Origin: Vulcanimicrobiota bacterium
GTDB lineage: Bacteria > Vulcanimicrobiota > Xenobia > Xenobiales > JADMJV01
Direction: 5' to 3'
DNA: 64,000 nucleotides
Assembly: GCA_023447635.1 (NCBI GenBank)
Contig: JAEXNA010000217.1
Coordinates: 1-64,000 of the forward strand
The position numbers and the translations under genes were made by a program. Below are positions 8,616-18,178 of the stretch, piece after piece; position 1 is the stretch's first letter; the number at the start of each line of letters is the position of its first letter. The notes below the pieces were generated by a model. The model was not told the DNA's origin, did no database searches, and was given only the letters and a program-made list of their open reading frames with translations.

Positions 8616-9277
8616 CCGCTGTTGTCGACACCGTGCTGGTCGTCGAGGACGAGGCGTCGATCGCGGACTTCGTAGTGGCCGCTCTGCAAGAGCAAGGATA
8701 CGCCACCGCCTGGGCGCGGGACGGCGAAGAGGCTCTGCTGCGCTTTCACCAGGTCGCTCCTCAGGCCGTCTTGCTCGACCTGATGCTCGGCCGCGTTTCC
8801 GGTCTCGACGTCCTGGCCGCGCTGCGTCGGGTCAGCCCTCTGCCGGTCATCGTGGTCTCGGCTCGGGACGATGAAGAGGTGATCGTCGAGGCGTTCGAGC
8901 GTGGCGCCGACGACTACATCACCAAGCCGTTCTCGACCCGAGAGTTGATGGCTCGCCTCAAGGCCAACCTGCGCAAGACTCCGGCGGAAAGTGGCGTGAC
9001 CCGTTTGGGCGAGGTCGCCGTAGACTGGCGGCGGGCCGAGGTGTCCCGAGCCGGGATGCTGGTCTTTCTGACCGCCCGAGAGTTCGAACTGCTGCGCTTC
9101 TTTTTCTTGAACCGCGATCTGGTAGTCACTCGCGACCTTCTGCTGGAGAAGGTCTGGGGCTACGACTACGAGGGCGAGGCCAGGGTGGTCGACACCACCA
9201 TCAAGCGGCTACGCAAGAAAGTGGGCGCCGACCTGATCGAGACCGTGCGCGGACTGGGCTACCGGCTGGCCCGATGA
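8612..9277 (+). CDS. OmpR-family response regulator
   Basis: 221 residues. The receiver domain carries the acidic pair (VEDE), the phospho-acceptor Asp in VLLDLML at about residue 55, and the conserved Lys in ITKPFS near 104. The C-terminal half is a winged helix ending VDTTIKRLRKKVG and RGLGYRL, characteristic of OmpR/PhoB DNA-binding domains. The ATG at 8612 overlaps the preceding stop by 4 bases, and its own stop overlaps the kinase ATG in the same way. It presumably regulates transcription in response to the partner kinase; the target genes are unknown. Confidence 0.95.
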   Translation: MTAVVDTVLVVEDEASIADFVVAALQEQGYATAWARDGEEALLRFHQVAPQAVLLDLMLGRVSGLDVLAALRRVSPLPVIVVSARDDEEVIVEAFERGADDYITKPFSTRELMARLKANLRKTPAESGVTRLGEVAVDWRRAEVSRAGMLVFLTAREFELLRFFFLNRDLVVTRDLLLEKVWGYDYEGEARVVDTTIKRLRKKVGADLIETVRGLGYRLAR

Positions 9278-10647
9278 GCCGAAGGGCCTGGCTGCTTCTT
9301 CTGATCCTGGGCCTGGTGGTGGTGGCCTCTCTGCTGCTGTTCCACTTCATCCTACGTAAGGTCGAGGCGGACCAACTGTTCGAGATGGAAGAGCGGCTGA
9401 CCTCGGTTTCTCGCACCCTGTCGCTGGCCATCGCCGACGATCTGCATCGGCGCGACCTGGAAGCGGTAGAGGAGATGCTGCTTTCGACTCACGAGTCGGA
9501 GCTGGCCCGACTGCGGGTCCTCGACGAGCATCGCCTGGTGGTGGCTGATACCTTCGGCAAGGTCAGCGACCAGGAGGCGCTGCGATTTCGGCCAGAGGTC
9601 CAGGAGGCTTTTGCGGGGCGGCGCGGCGCCTACACCCGCTTCGCCGATGAAAGCGAGCGTTCCCTGGCGTTGTTTGTGGCCAATCCGGTGATCTGGAATG
9701 GGAGGGTGATCGGTTGCGTCTACGTTTCTCGTTCGACCGACTCGATCTTGCAGCGCCTGGGAGAGTTGCGGCGCTCCTTCAACGGCGCTTTGCTCGCGAT
9801 GACGGCGGTCATCTTCGGGGTGGCGCTATGGATGACCCGCAATCTGGGGCAGGACCTGCGCCGTCTGGGCGAGGTGTCGGAACTGGCCGACTTTCAGCCG
9901 CCCGCTCGCGACCAGGTCGAAAGGGTCTCGCAGAGCCTGCACTTCCTGGTCGATTCCCTGCGCGCCAAAGTGGGCGAACTCGAAGAAGAGCGAGACAAGA
10001 CGCGGCGGTTCATCGAGGATATCGCGCACGAACTGAAGACGCCGGTGACAGGCCTGCAGGGCGCGGTCGAAGGGATGAAGCCGCACGCCCCGGACCATCC
10101 GCTCTTCGCCAACATCGCCCGGGAAACCGAACGACTGGCTCGTCTCACGACTCTTCTGCTAGAGTTGCGCAAGCTGGAGTACTACCAACTCAAACCGAAA
10201 CTGTTCGACCTGTCCTCTCTGATCGACACGGTGCTGGAGAGCTTCCGACCCGGCTCGGGAGAGCGACTGGTCGAGGAGTTGCCCGACCAGTGTCCGATCC
10301 AGGGCGACCCGGCCAAAATCCAGCGCGTCCTGGAGAATCTGGTCGAGAACGCCTTGCGCTGCGCCCCGGGGGATACGCCGGTGACCGTCACCCTGGTAGA
10401 GGAAGGTGCGCGAGTGCGCGTCACCGTGGCCGACCTGGGGCCCGGCGTCAACGCCAAAGACGCCGAACAGATCTTTGGCCGCGGCGAGAGCGGGTCGGGC
10501 CCCGTGGGACACCTGGGGATGGGGCTCTCCATTGCGGCCCAGATCGTGGAACTGCACGGGGGAGAGTTCTCGTTAGAGCGTGAACGACCGGTGGGCGCGG
10601 CGTTTTTCTTCCTGCTCCCGAAGGAACAGAAAGTGAAACTCAGTTAA
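9274..10647 (+). CDS. Membrane sensor histidine kinase
   Basis: 457 residues. A transmembrane helix at about 5-26 is followed by an extracytoplasmic sensor of about 130 residues and a second helix at about 168-188. Then come a HAMP-like linker, a coiled coil, and the dimerisation domain with AHELKTP (phospho-acceptor His252). The ATPase domain has the N box NLVENAL, the G1 box VADLGPGV and the G2 region HLGMGLSIA. It is cotranscribed with the OmpR-type regulator through an ATGA overlap. The signal cannot be predicted; the sensor domain resembles generic double-Cache-like or PAS-like folds only by size. Confidence 0.95.
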   Translation: MSRRAWLLLLILGLVVVASLLLFHFILRKVEADQLFEMEERLTSVSRTLSLAIADDLHRRDLEAVEEMLLSTHESELARLRVLDEHRLVVADTFGKVSDQEALRFRPEVQEAFAGRRGAYTRFADESERSLALFVANPVIWNGRVIGCVYVSRSTDSILQRLGELRRSFNGALLAMTAVIFGVALWMTRNLGQDLRRLGEVSELADFQPPARDQVERVSQSLHFLVDSLRAKVGELEEERDKTRRFIEDIAHELKTPVTGLQGAVEGMKPHAPDHPLFANIARETERLARLTTLLLELRKLEYYQLKPKLFDLSSLIDTVLESFRPGSGERLVEELPDQCPIQGDPAKIQRVLENLVENALRCAPGDTPVTVTLVEEGARVRVTVADLGPGVNAKDAEQIFGRGESGSGPVGHLGMGLSIAAQIVELHGGEFSLERERPVGAAFFFLLPKEQKVKLS

Positions 10648-10723
10648 CAGTTTTGTAAAGAGACATGACCCTCAGTCGAGTATTATAGCGGTGGGGGAAA
10701 ATTCTTTCCTAGAAAGATCTAAA

Positions 10724-11989
10724 GTGCAGATTTCTGGTTCGGCTTCATCTTCGGCTTCCGCTTACTCGCTCCGCCTTGGGGACAAAAACGTTCCCGTGCC
10801 CGCTCATATGGCAGAGCAGGCTCAGAGCCTCGACACCGACGGCGACGGATTCCTGTCCGACTGCGAACTGCGCGTTGGTGCGCTGGGCGAGGACGCCGGC
10901 TGCGGCCACGCCCCGACCGAGTCGTTCGGCATGAGCGCCGAGGATGTGGAAGACCACGTCCTGAGCCTGAAGTCGGAGCTTTCGCGCCTGCCTAACCCGA
11001 ATGCCGCCGGCTATCACAGCTTTGCCCAGATCGAGAAGAAGCTCTCTGACCTGGCCGAGGCTTACCCGGACATCATCTCCAAGGTCAGCCTGGGCAAGGC
11101 GGCCGAAGGTCGCGACATCCTGGCTCTTAAGGTCACCAAGGGCGCTCAGGGCGACACCAGCCATAAGACGGGCGTGGTCGTCACCGGCGTGACCCACGCC
11201 CGCGAGTGGGCGACCGCCGAAGCTCCGCTGAAGTTGCTCGACGATATCGTAGCCAACCTCGACGACCCGGCGGTGGTCAAGCGCCTGGAAGAGTCTGAAC
11301 TGTGGGTCGTGCCCGTCGTCAACCCGGACGGCTTCGAGTATTCTCGTAACGAAAGCGCTTACTGGCGCAAGAACCGCCGTCCTCTGGGCGTCGATCAGAA
11401 CAACCGTCCCACCAAAGCGATCGGCGTGGATCTCAACCGCAACTTCTGGGACGGCACCCCCGAGCATCTGTTCGTCTACCGGCCTGCGGGAGATACCCCT
11501 GGCAACACCCGCGACGACTTCTCTGCCACCTCGGACAATCCCAGCGACGACACCTACCGCGGTCCGTTCGGAGGCTCCGAGCCCGAGGTCAAAGCCCTGC
11601 TGGATCTGCAACTCGGCCGCCCCAACATCAAGGCTGTGGTGGACTACCACTCGTACGGCGACACCATCCTGTACCCCTACGGCCACACTCGCGAGCCTTC
11701 GCCCAATGAAGGGATCTACAAGCAGATTGGCAAGAAGATGGTCGACGCCTCCAGCGGCTTCTCGCTGCAACAGAGCGTGGGTCTCTACCCGGCCTCCGGA
11801 ACCTCGGACGATACTCACGACCTCAACGGAATCCTGAATTTCACCATCGAGATGGGGAAGTCGTTCCAGCCCAACCCGCGCCAGATCCCCGCCATCACCG
11901 AGCGGGTCGCTCAGGCAACCTTCGCTCTGATTGACGAAGTGATCGAGCGCGACGATCAGGGCACCTTGCCCCCTCACTCGCGCGCTTGA
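10724..11989 (+). CDS. M14 zinc carboxypeptidase with an EF-hand
   Basis: About 421 residues. The catalytic domain has the M14 zinc ligands HAREW (His158, Glu161) and the His in DYHSYGD (309), and the catalytic Glu in FTIEMG (376). It should remove C-terminal residues from peptides. Before it lies a perfect calcium-binding loop, DTDGDGFLSDCE (37-48), as in EF-hands or dockerins. There is no Sec signal; the N-terminus VQISGSASSSASAYS resembles other proteins in this window. I prefer GTG at 10724 over GTG at 10691 because a TATTAT sits at 10681-10686, too close to the earlier start. The truncated haemoglobin gene overlaps its stop. Confidence 0.85.
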   Translation: MQISGSASSSASAYSLRLGDKNVPVPAHMAEQAQSLDTDGDGFLSDCELRVGALGEDAGCGHAPTESFGMSAEDVEDHVLSLKSELSRLPNPNAAGYHSFAQIEKKLSDLAEAYPDIISKVSLGKAAEGRDILALKVTKGAQGDTSHKTGVVVTGVTHAREWATAEAPLKLLDDIVANLDDPAVVKRLEESELWVVPVVNPDGFEYSRNESAYWRKNRRPLGVDQNNRPTKAIGVDLNRNFWDGTPEHLFVYRPAGDTPGNTRDDFSATSDNPSDDTYRGPFGGSEPEVKALLDLQLGRPNIKAVVDYHSYGDTILYPYGHTREPSPNEGIYKQIGKKMVDASSGFSLQQSVGLYPASGTSDDTHDLNGILNFTIEMGKSFQPNPRQIPAITERVAQATFALIDEVIERDDQGTLPPHSRA

Positions 11990-12354
11990 CAGTCTACGAG
12001 GCGGTCGGGGGAGAGCCGTATTTCGTCGCTCTGGTAGACCAGTTTTACCAGGGCGTCGAAGGCGATCCGCTGCTGGCTCCCCTTTACCCGGCCGATGATA
12101 TGGATGGTGCGCGCCGCCGCCTCCACCTGTTCCTCATGCAGTATTTTGGCGGACCCGGCACCTACAGCGAAGAGCGGGGCCATCCTCGCCTGCGCATGCG
12201 TCATATGGGCTTCGAGGTCGGCGCTCCCGAGGCGGAAGCCTGGCTCAAGCATATGCGAACTGCCATCGCGCAGACCGAGGGCGCTCCTCAGGTCGCCATC
12301 GACCTCATGCTCTCCTATTTCGAGAACACCGCCACCTTTTTGCGCAACCGCTGA
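11986..12354 (+). CDS. glbO: Group II truncated haemoglobin
   Basis: 122 residues, the normal size. The start MTVYEAVGGEPYF is typical of the trHbO group. The proximal haem ligand is His73 in RMRHMGF, with Trp86 (G8) in AWLKHM and Tyr21 in the B helix region; these are family hallmarks. Such proteins bind oxygen, NO or peroxide in the cytoplasm. The start codon is TTG, sharing TTGA with the carboxypeptidase stop, and there is no Shine-Dalgarno site, so translation probably depends on coupling. The functional link between a peptidase and a globin is unclear and may be only compaction. Confidence 0.93.
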   Translation: MTVYEAVGGEPYFVALVDQFYQGVEGDPLLAPLYPADDMDGARRRLHLFLMQYFGGPGTYSEERGHPRLRMRHMGFEVGAPEAEAWLKHMRTAIAQTEGAPQVAIDLMLSYFENTATFLRNR

Positions 12355-12471
12355 TTTCTCCAACTGGATCCGGATTTTCCGGAAGGTCCCCCGAGGGGGG
12401 GTCGCGATAGTTACGCCTCACATCGAGGTCACGACCTCGGGAAAAGCTGTTTTCGAAGGGAACTCAAAGCT

Positions 12472-13731
12472 ATGGCGATGGCGGAAACCACCAGGGTAGA
12501 GGTGACGCGACTCGATGTGCGTCTGAACGCGGATCCCACCAGGGTCCTGCTGCGACGGTATGGGATGTCGAGTCCCCAGCAGGTCAGCAACGTCATCGCA
12601 CGCGTGCTGGCGCTGAGCGAGCCCGAAGTGGAAGAGTGCTGGCAGACGGTGTCGAGCGAGTTTTCCTACCGGCATCGCGACTACGAGGGCGCCTGCCAGC
12701 GCCGCTTTGAAGAGATGCGCGCCCACATGCCTGAGGATCAGGAGATTTCGCCGACCCAGGTGAAGCTGCTGGGCGCCTCCTTCTTCATGGAGTATGCTCT
12801 CGAATGCGCCGCGCTGTTCAACCCCTCTATCGTGGCTCACCCCGACCAGGCGGGCGTGGCCGAAGGAAGTCTTCGCTTTATCCTGAGCCTGCGCGCCACC
12901 GGCGAGGGGCACATCTCGTCGATCACTTTCCGCGTAGGTGTGATCGATGCGGACGGTGGAGTGACTCTGGAAGAGGGCAGCCGCTTTGTGGAGGCTCCCA
13001 CCCTGGCCGGCGACGCCGAGGGCGGCTTCAGTGCTAGTTTCCCCGACGATGTGTTGGTAGCCGAGCAGGCGCTCTTCCCCGTCACGCCCAGCCAGAGCAA
13101 CGGCATCGAGGATGCGCGTTTCGTGCAGTTCGAGGACGGCACGTATTACGGCACCTACACCGCTTACGACGGACGCGATATCGCCCCCGAAATGGTCGAG
13201 ACGCGCGACTTCCAGAACTATCGCTTCCTCGACATGAAGGGGCCGGCGCTGAAGAACAAAGGGCTGGCCTTGTTTCCTCGCAAGATCAACGGCGCCTACT
13301 GGATGCTGGGGCGCCAGGACGGCGAGAGTCTGTTCCTGATGCGCTCGGAGAATCTGTTGGAGTGGAACGACTACCAGCCTCTGGCGACCCCTGTCTTCGA
13401 CTGGGAGATGGTGCAGATCGGCAACTGCGGTTCGCCTCTGGAGACCGAGGCAGGCTGGCTGGTGCTGACTCACGGGGTGGGTCCGACTCGCAAATACTCC
13501 ATTGGCGTTCTGCTGCTGGACAAGGATGACCCCGGTAAGGTGATCGGCCGTCTGGAGCAGCCGATTCTGAGCCCGAACGCCGACGAGCGCGAAGGCTATG
13601 TGCCGAACGTGGTCTACACCTGCGGTGGGATCATCCACGGAGAGCATCTGATCGTTCCCTACGCTATTTCGGATTCGGCCAGTCGTTTCGCTCGCTTCGA
13701 TCTCAAAGCTCTTCTCGCCACGATGGCTTAG
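12472..13731 (+). CDS. GH130-family glycoside phosphorylase
   Basis: 419 residues. The central part matches the five-bladed propeller of GH130 enzymes: FNPSIVAHPDQ, SLRFILSLRATGEGHISSI, NGIEDARFVQFEDG, and later GNCGSPLETEAGW and VVYTCGGIIHG. These enzymes phosphorolyse beta-mannosides, releasing mannose 1-phosphate. The long N-terminal region (about 100 residues before ASFFMEYALECAALF) is seen in one subgroup. A purine-rich GAAGGGAA precedes the ATG. It stands immediately ahead of a five-gene oligopeptide-type importer. That suggests uptake of an oligosaccharide and its cleavage in the cytoplasm; the substrate is inference. Confidence 0.88.
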   Translation: MAMAETTRVEVTRLDVRLNADPTRVLLRRYGMSSPQQVSNVIARVLALSEPEVEECWQTVSSEFSYRHRDYEGACQRRFEEMRAHMPEDQEISPTQVKLLGASFFMEYALECAALFNPSIVAHPDQAGVAEGSLRFILSLRATGEGHISSITFRVGVIDADGGVTLEEGSRFVEAPTLAGDAEGGFSASFPDDVLVAEQALFPVTPSQSNGIEDARFVQFEDGTYYGTYTAYDGRDIAPEMVETRDFQNYRFLDMKGPALKNKGLALFPRKINGAYWMLGRQDGESLFLMRSENLLEWNDYQPLATPVFDWEMVQIGNCGSPLETEAGWLVLTHGVGPTRKYSIGVLLLDKDDPGKVIGRLEQPILSPNADEREGYVPNVVYTCGGIIHGEHLIVPYAISDSASRFARFDLKALLATMA

Positions 13732-13797
13732 GCTCGGGTGGAGTGGGGGACTGGGGTAGACAGGACGGCGAGGCTTCGGGTGGGAACTCCTGAGGCC

Positions 13798-15453
13798 ATG
13801 CTCCGCCGCTTCATACTGCTCCTGGCTGTGCTCCTGGTCGGCTGTGGGCGGGCACCGGAGGCGAAGGGGTACCTGCTGACCGCCGGCGACTGGGACATGC
13901 CGCCCGCTTACCACGGTAACCCCTGGGCGCCGGGCGGGGTTGGAGTGGCTCGCAGCTACGTCTACGACCCTATGTTCGACTACGTTCCCGAAGGCGAGAC
14001 CTGGCGTCCTCGTCTGGGCACCCGGTTCGAGGAGAGCGCCGACGGTCGTACCCTGACGGTGCATCTGCGCAAGGACGCTCGCTGGCACGATGGTCATCCT
14101 TTCACCGCTCGGGACGTCGAGGCGACCTTTCTTATCGGGTTCTTGAAGGGGCTGGAACTGTGGTACTACATGGAGCGGCTCGAGGTGGTCGACGACGCGA
14201 CCGTGCGCTTTCACTGGAAGCGGCTGTCTCCCACCAACACCATGCTGGCGCTGACCGAGCCGATCGTCTCCGCCGAGCACCTGTCCCAGCCGTTCCTGGA
14301 CACCATCAAGAATCTGGAGCGGGAAGACGGCAAGCGCGACCTGGATGAAGAGTCGGCTCGCCGAGAACTCTTGTTTGCGGAACGTCCGGCGCTGCCGATC
14401 GGGACCGGGCCGTTCCGCCTGACCAAGGTGACCTCGTCGGATATGGTGCTGGAGAAGTTCCCCGAGTATCACGACGCGGCGAACGTTCATCTCGAGGGCG
14501 TGCGTATTGCGCGCTGGGGTCGCAACGAAGCGGTCTGGTCCTATCTTTACGCGGGGCAACTCGACGCCATCAGCCCGGCCTGCCCTTACGACGTGGCTCA
14601 GGAAGTGTTGCGCAAGAACCCCAACGTGCAGCTTCGGACGCCCAGCGATATGAACGAGATGGGGCTGGTCATCAACTGCCGGGAGAAGCCGCTGGCGGAT
14701 GTCGATTTTCGTAAGGCGATCGCCTACGCGTTGGACCGGGACAACATCCGACGTCTGGCTTGCGCTCCCGGCGACACGAGTCCCGGCTACAATCTAGGCA
14801 TGGTTCCCTCGCTGGCCGATGTGTGGCTGGGGCCGGACTTCGCGGCCGGGCTGGAGAGCTACGACTTCGACCCGGCTAAGGCGAAGGAGCTTCTGGACGA
14901 CCACAAGGTCCAGCGACCGCTGAAGATTATGGCTCCGGCCGGCTTCACGGACCTGGCCCTGCTGGCCGAATCGGCGGCCTCTCAGCTGACCAAGCTTGGC
15001 GTGACGGCCAACGTCCGTCTGGTGCAGGGCGACCTGTACGCCAGTCTAATGCGGGACGGCCAGTTCGACATCGCGGCGGTCTTTGGCTCGCAGATGGGAC
15101 GCACGGTGCACCCGGCGACTTCGGCCGGTCGGTTCTTCTCCAAAGACGCTCAGCTACAGTCGGCCTCCGGGCTGCCGTTCGATGAAGAAGCGGCGCTCTG
15201 GGTGGGAGAGTTACGGGTAGAGCGGAACCCGGCGAAGGCTATGGAGATCTCACGCAAACTGGCACGTCGCCTGAACTCGACGGTGAGCTTCATCCCGTGT
15301 TTCGAAAAGCGGTTGATGGTGTTCGTGCAGGACGGCACGCGGGTGACGGGCTGGCCCGAGCCGTCGTCTCCTTTATGGTCGGCAGCGCCGCTGGGGGTCG
15401 AGAGCATGTACGCTTCGATGATCGTGCACGGCCACTTGAGGCCGGCGCCGTGA
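13798..15453 (+). CDS. Family 5 substrate-binding lipoprotein of an ABC importer
   Basis: About 551 residues. A lipoprotein signal (MLRRFILLLAVLLVGC, lipid Cys16) anchors the protein outside the cytoplasmic membrane. The body has family 5 solute-binding features: YDPMFDYVPEGETWRPRLG, HLRKDARWHDGHPFTARDVEATF, and VDFRKAIAYALDRDNI. The family binds oligopeptides but also, in Thermotoga, oligosaccharides including mannan fragments. I chose the ATG at 13798 because the longer frame lacks a signal peptide. It overlaps the first permease by GTGA and heads a complete importer operon. Confidence 0.92.
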   Translation: MLRRFILLLAVLLVGCGRAPEAKGYLLTAGDWDMPPAYHGNPWAPGGVGVARSYVYDPMFDYVPEGETWRPRLGTRFEESADGRTLTVHLRKDARWHDGHPFTARDVEATFLIGFLKGLELWYYMERLEVVDDATVRFHWKRLSPTNTMLALTEPIVSAEHLSQPFLDTIKNLEREDGKRDLDEESARRELLFAERPALPIGTGPFRLTKVTSSDMVLEKFPEYHDAANVHLEGVRIARWGRNEAVWSYLYAGQLDAISPACPYDVAQEVLRKNPNVQLRTPSDMNEMGLVINCREKPLADVDFRKAIAYALDRDNIRRLACAPGDTSPGYNLGMVPSLADVWLGPDFAAGLESYDFDPAKAKELLDDHKVQRPLKIMAPAGFTDLALLAESAASQLTKLGVTANVRLVQGDLYASLMRDGQFDIAAVFGSQMGRTVHPATSAGRFFSKDAQLQSASGLPFDEEAALWVGELRVERNPAKAMEISRKLARRLNSTVSFIPCFEKRLMVFVQDGTRVTGWPEPSSPLWSAAPLGVESMYASMIVHGHLRPAP

Positions 15454-16427
15454 GGAAGGCTCTCTTGCTGGCGTTCCTGACCGTGTGGGTGGCCCTGACC
15501 TTCACCTTCGTGCTGATCCGCCAGATGCCGGGCGACCTGCTGCACAACTTTGCCCTGAACATTCAGGCCACTCAGGGCGTGCCGTACGATCAGGCGCGCG
15601 AGATGGCCAAACTCCTGATAAACTGGGATCCCGACGCTCCGCTGTGGGACCAGTACACCGAGTACATCGGGAACCTGGCCACGGGACAGTTGGGGCGCTC
15701 GACCACCTACCGCATTCCCGTCTCCACCATCCTGATGGCGGCTCTGCCCTGGACGGTGTTCATCACCTTTCTTTCGGCCGCGTTCAGCTTTGCCGTGGGC
15801 GTGGCCATGGGGCTGTGGGCGGCCTGGCGACGGGGCTCGTGGCTGGACCCGGCTTTGACCTTTTACGCGACGGTGACTCAGGCGATACCCGACTTCCTGA
15901 TTGGAGTGATGCTTTTGCTGGTGTTCGGCATCAAGCTCGAATGGATGCCGCTGCGGGGCGCCTATTCTCCGGAAACCGATGCGGGTCTGAACTTTCCGTT
16001 TGTCGGAAGCCTGTTCTACCATGCTGTTCTGCCCGTTCTGGCCTTTTCGATCCCTTCGATCGGCAACTGGGCGCTGTCGGCCAAGGCGTCCGCGACGTCG
16101 GTGCTGGGCGAGGACTATCTGCTGGTGGCTCGGGCCAAGGGGCTTCGGCCGTGGCGAATTTTGCGGGACTATCTGGGGCGCAACGCTCTTTTGCCGCTGG
16201 TGGCTTCGCTGGCGACGTCGCTGGGAGGGCTGCTGGGCGGTTCGATGCTGATCGAGACGATGTTTGGCTATCCGGGTCTGGGCTACTTCCTGGCCCAGTC
16301 GATCGGCACGCGCGACTATCCGCTGATGCAGGGTCTGTTCTTGCTCTCCACGGTGGCTATCGTGGGCAGCAACTTGATGGCCGAGGTGATCTCGCGCCGT
16401 CTGGACCCCAGGGTGGCGAAAGGATGA
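15450..16427 (+). CDS. ABC importer permease, DppB type
   Basis: 325 residues with six predicted membrane helices. The N-terminal helix and large first extracytoplasmic region (PGDLL, LINWDPDAPLW, YIGNLATGQLGRS) are typical of DppB/OppB proteins. The EAA-like coupling loop is ARAKGLRPWRILRDYLGRN. The start is a GTG whose last bases overlap the TGA of the binding-protein gene, and the gene ends in an ATGA overlap with the next permease. It forms half of the membrane channel. Confidence 0.93.
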   Translation: MRKALLLAFLTVWVALTFTFVLIRQMPGDLLHNFALNIQATQGVPYDQAREMAKLLINWDPDAPLWDQYTEYIGNLATGQLGRSTTYRIPVSTILMAALPWTVFITFLSAAFSFAVGVAMGLWAAWRRGSWLDPALTFYATVTQAIPDFLIGVMLLLVFGIKLEWMPLRGAYSPETDAGLNFPFVGSLFYHAVLPVLAFSIPSIGNWALSAKASATSVLGEDYLLVARAKGLRPWRILRDYLGRNALLPLVASLATSLGGLLGGSMLIETMFGYPGLGYFLAQSIGTRDYPLMQGLFLLSTVAIVGSNLMAEVISRRLDPRVAKG

Positions 16428-17242
16428 ACGGCCGAGCGCGCGTCGGCGCGGTGATTCTGGGAATTTTCTTCCTGATCGCTCTAATCGGTCCGCCGCTGAT
16501 CCCGCTGGAGCGGGCGCCGGACTACGAGGCCAGGTTTGCTCCCATTTCGGCGGACCATCCGCTGGGGACCGATTACGCCGGTCGCGATGTGTTCGCGCAG
16601 CTGGTGCACGGCTCGCGGGACATTTTCGTGATCGCCTTTTCTACGGGCGCCTTTGCGGTGCTTTTGGCCTTTATGATCGGGGTGGGAGGGGCCCTGGCGG
16701 GCGGGAAGGTCGACGTCTTGCTGCTGGGCTTTACCGACATCTTCTTGACGGTGCCTAGCTTCCCGCTGATGGCGATCCTTTCGGCTCTGTTCCAGGTGGG
16801 CGATCCGATCACATTTGGATTTTTGCTGTCGCTATGGTCCTGGCCGGGCTTGGCGCGCTCCTTACGCGGCCAGGTGTTGTCGCTGCAGCACCGTGAGTTC
16901 ATCGAGGTGTGCCGACTGATGCGGATGGGCCCGTGGCACATTCTGTGGCGCGAGATTTTCCCCAACCTGGTGCCTTACATCACCCTGAACTTCATCCTGA
17001 TCTCGCGCAACGCCATCACGGCCAGCGTGGGGATTATGATGCTGGGACTGGTTCCGCTGCGGGTCGAAAACTGGGGCATGATGCTCAATCTAGCGGCTTT
17101 CCAGTCGGGGGCGATTTTTTTGCCCCAGGGGATGACCTATCTGATGGCTCCGCTGGTGGCGATCGTGCTGTTCCAGTACAGCCTTATTCTGGTGGCGGGC
17201 GGGATCGAAGAGCTTTTCGACCCTCGGCTGAGGAGAGGGTAG
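16424..17242 (+). CDS. ABC importer permease, DppC type
   Basis: 272 residues, six membrane helices. DHPLGTDYAGRDVFAQLVHGSR is replaced here in short form as the characteristic HPLGTD..GRDV motif of DppC/OppC after the first helix. The coupling loop is near CRLMRMGPWHILWREIFPN. The ATG shares ATGA with the preceding stop and has AAAGG before it. The product pairs with the DppB-type permease. The stop TAG is followed directly by the ATPase start codon. Confidence 0.93.
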   Translation: MNGRARVGAVILGIFFLIALIGPPLIPLERAPDYEARFAPISADHPLGTDYAGRDVFAQLVHGSRDIFVIAFSTGAFAVLLAFMIGVGGALAGGKVDVLLLGFTDIFLTVPSFPLMAILSALFQVGDPITFGFLLSLWSWPGLARSLRGQVLSLQHREFIEVCRLMRMGPWHILWREIFPNLVPYITLNFILISRNAITASVGIMMLGLVPLRVENWGMMLNLAAFQSGAIFLPQGMTYLMAPLVAIVLFQYSLILVAGGIEELFDPRLRRG

Positions 17243-18178
17243 ATGCTGCAAATCGAGGGTTTGTCGATCGACTACGATCTGGGCGGGGGCGGGCGGATGT
17301 CCGTGCTGCGCGATGTTTCTCTGGATTTTCCGAAGGGCAAAGTCACGGCGCTGATCGGAGAGTCGGGAAGTGGCAAGACGACCCTGACGGGCGCTGTTTT
17401 GGGGTTGCTGGCCAGCAACGCTCGAGTGCTGGGCGGCCGCATCATGTGGGACGGGAAGAACCTGTTGGAGCAGTCGGACGAGGCGCTGCGGCAGTTCCGC
17501 TGGCGGCGCGCTTCGGTGGTTTTTCAGGCGGCTCAAGGGGCGTGGAATCCGACTTTACCGATCGGCCGGCAGATGCTGGACTGCTGCTCCGACCACGGGG
17601 TGGGCGAGGGGCAGGCTCGGATGGAGCGACTGCTGCTTCAGGTGCGCCTGGACCCGGCCCGCGTGATGTCGTCGTACCCTCACCAGTTGAGCGGGGGGAT
17701 GCGTCAGCGGGCTCTGATCGCGATGTCGCTGATGCTGGACCCGGAATTGGTGATCTTAGACGAGCCGACCACGGCGCTGGACCTGATCACCCAGAGCTAT
17801 ATTTTTGATATCCTGGCTGACATCCATAAGGAGACGGGGCTGACCATGATTCTGGTCACCCACGACCTGGCGGCTGTGGCTCGGCTGTCGGATCGGGTGG
17901 CTGTGCTGTATGCGGGGACGGTGGGCGAGGTGGCCGAGGCGGATGCGATCTTCGAGGCTCCGCGTCACCCTTACGCTCAGGTGTTGCTGAACTCGTCGCC
18001 GGATGTGCACGGCTCGATGCCGCAGGTGCAGGTAGGGGATGGCAAGCCGCCGGACCTGCGCAACCGTCCCCCGGGCTGCATCTTTGCCTCGCGCTGCCCC
18101 GAGAAGGTGGAGATCTGCGCGGTGGAGACGCCCACTCTGGGTGAGGAGATGGTGGCCTGCCACCGGCGTAAGGCATGA
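17243..18178 (+). CDS. ABC importer ATPase, DppD type
   Basis: 311 residues. Walker A is GESGSGKT, the signature is LSGGMRQRALIAMSL, Walker B is LVILDEPTTALD, and the H-loop is THDL. The C-terminal extension has the family's iron-sulfur-type cysteines (PPGCIFASRCP, ICAVETP, VACHRR) and the HPYAQVLL segment seen in oligopeptide importer ATPases. It overlaps the next ATPase gene by ATGA. It energises transport with its partner. Confidence 0.95.
   Translation: MLQIEGLSIDYDLGGGGRMSVLRDVSLDFPKGKVTALIGESGSGKTTLTGAVLGLLASNARVLGGRIMWDGKNLLEQSDEALRQFRWRRASVVFQAAQGAWNPTLPIGRQMLDCCSDHGVGEGQARMERLLLQVRLDPARVMSSYPHQLSGGMRQRALIAMSLMLDPELVILDEPTTALDLITQSYIFDILADIHKETGLTMILVTHDLAAVARLSDRVAVLYAGTVGEVAEADAIFEAPRHPYAQVLLNSSPDVHGSMPQVQVGDGKPPDLRNRPPGCIFASRCPEKVEICAVETPTLGEEMVACHRRKA

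Noticed and set aside
12418..14559. 713-codon minus frame across the GH130 and importer genes
   Set aside because: Shadow of two well-supported plus-strand genes; no ribosome site or domain.
15297..15449. Longer N-terminus for the first permease
   Set aside because: The region encodes the binding-protein C-terminus in another frame; GTG at 15450 gives the normal first helix.
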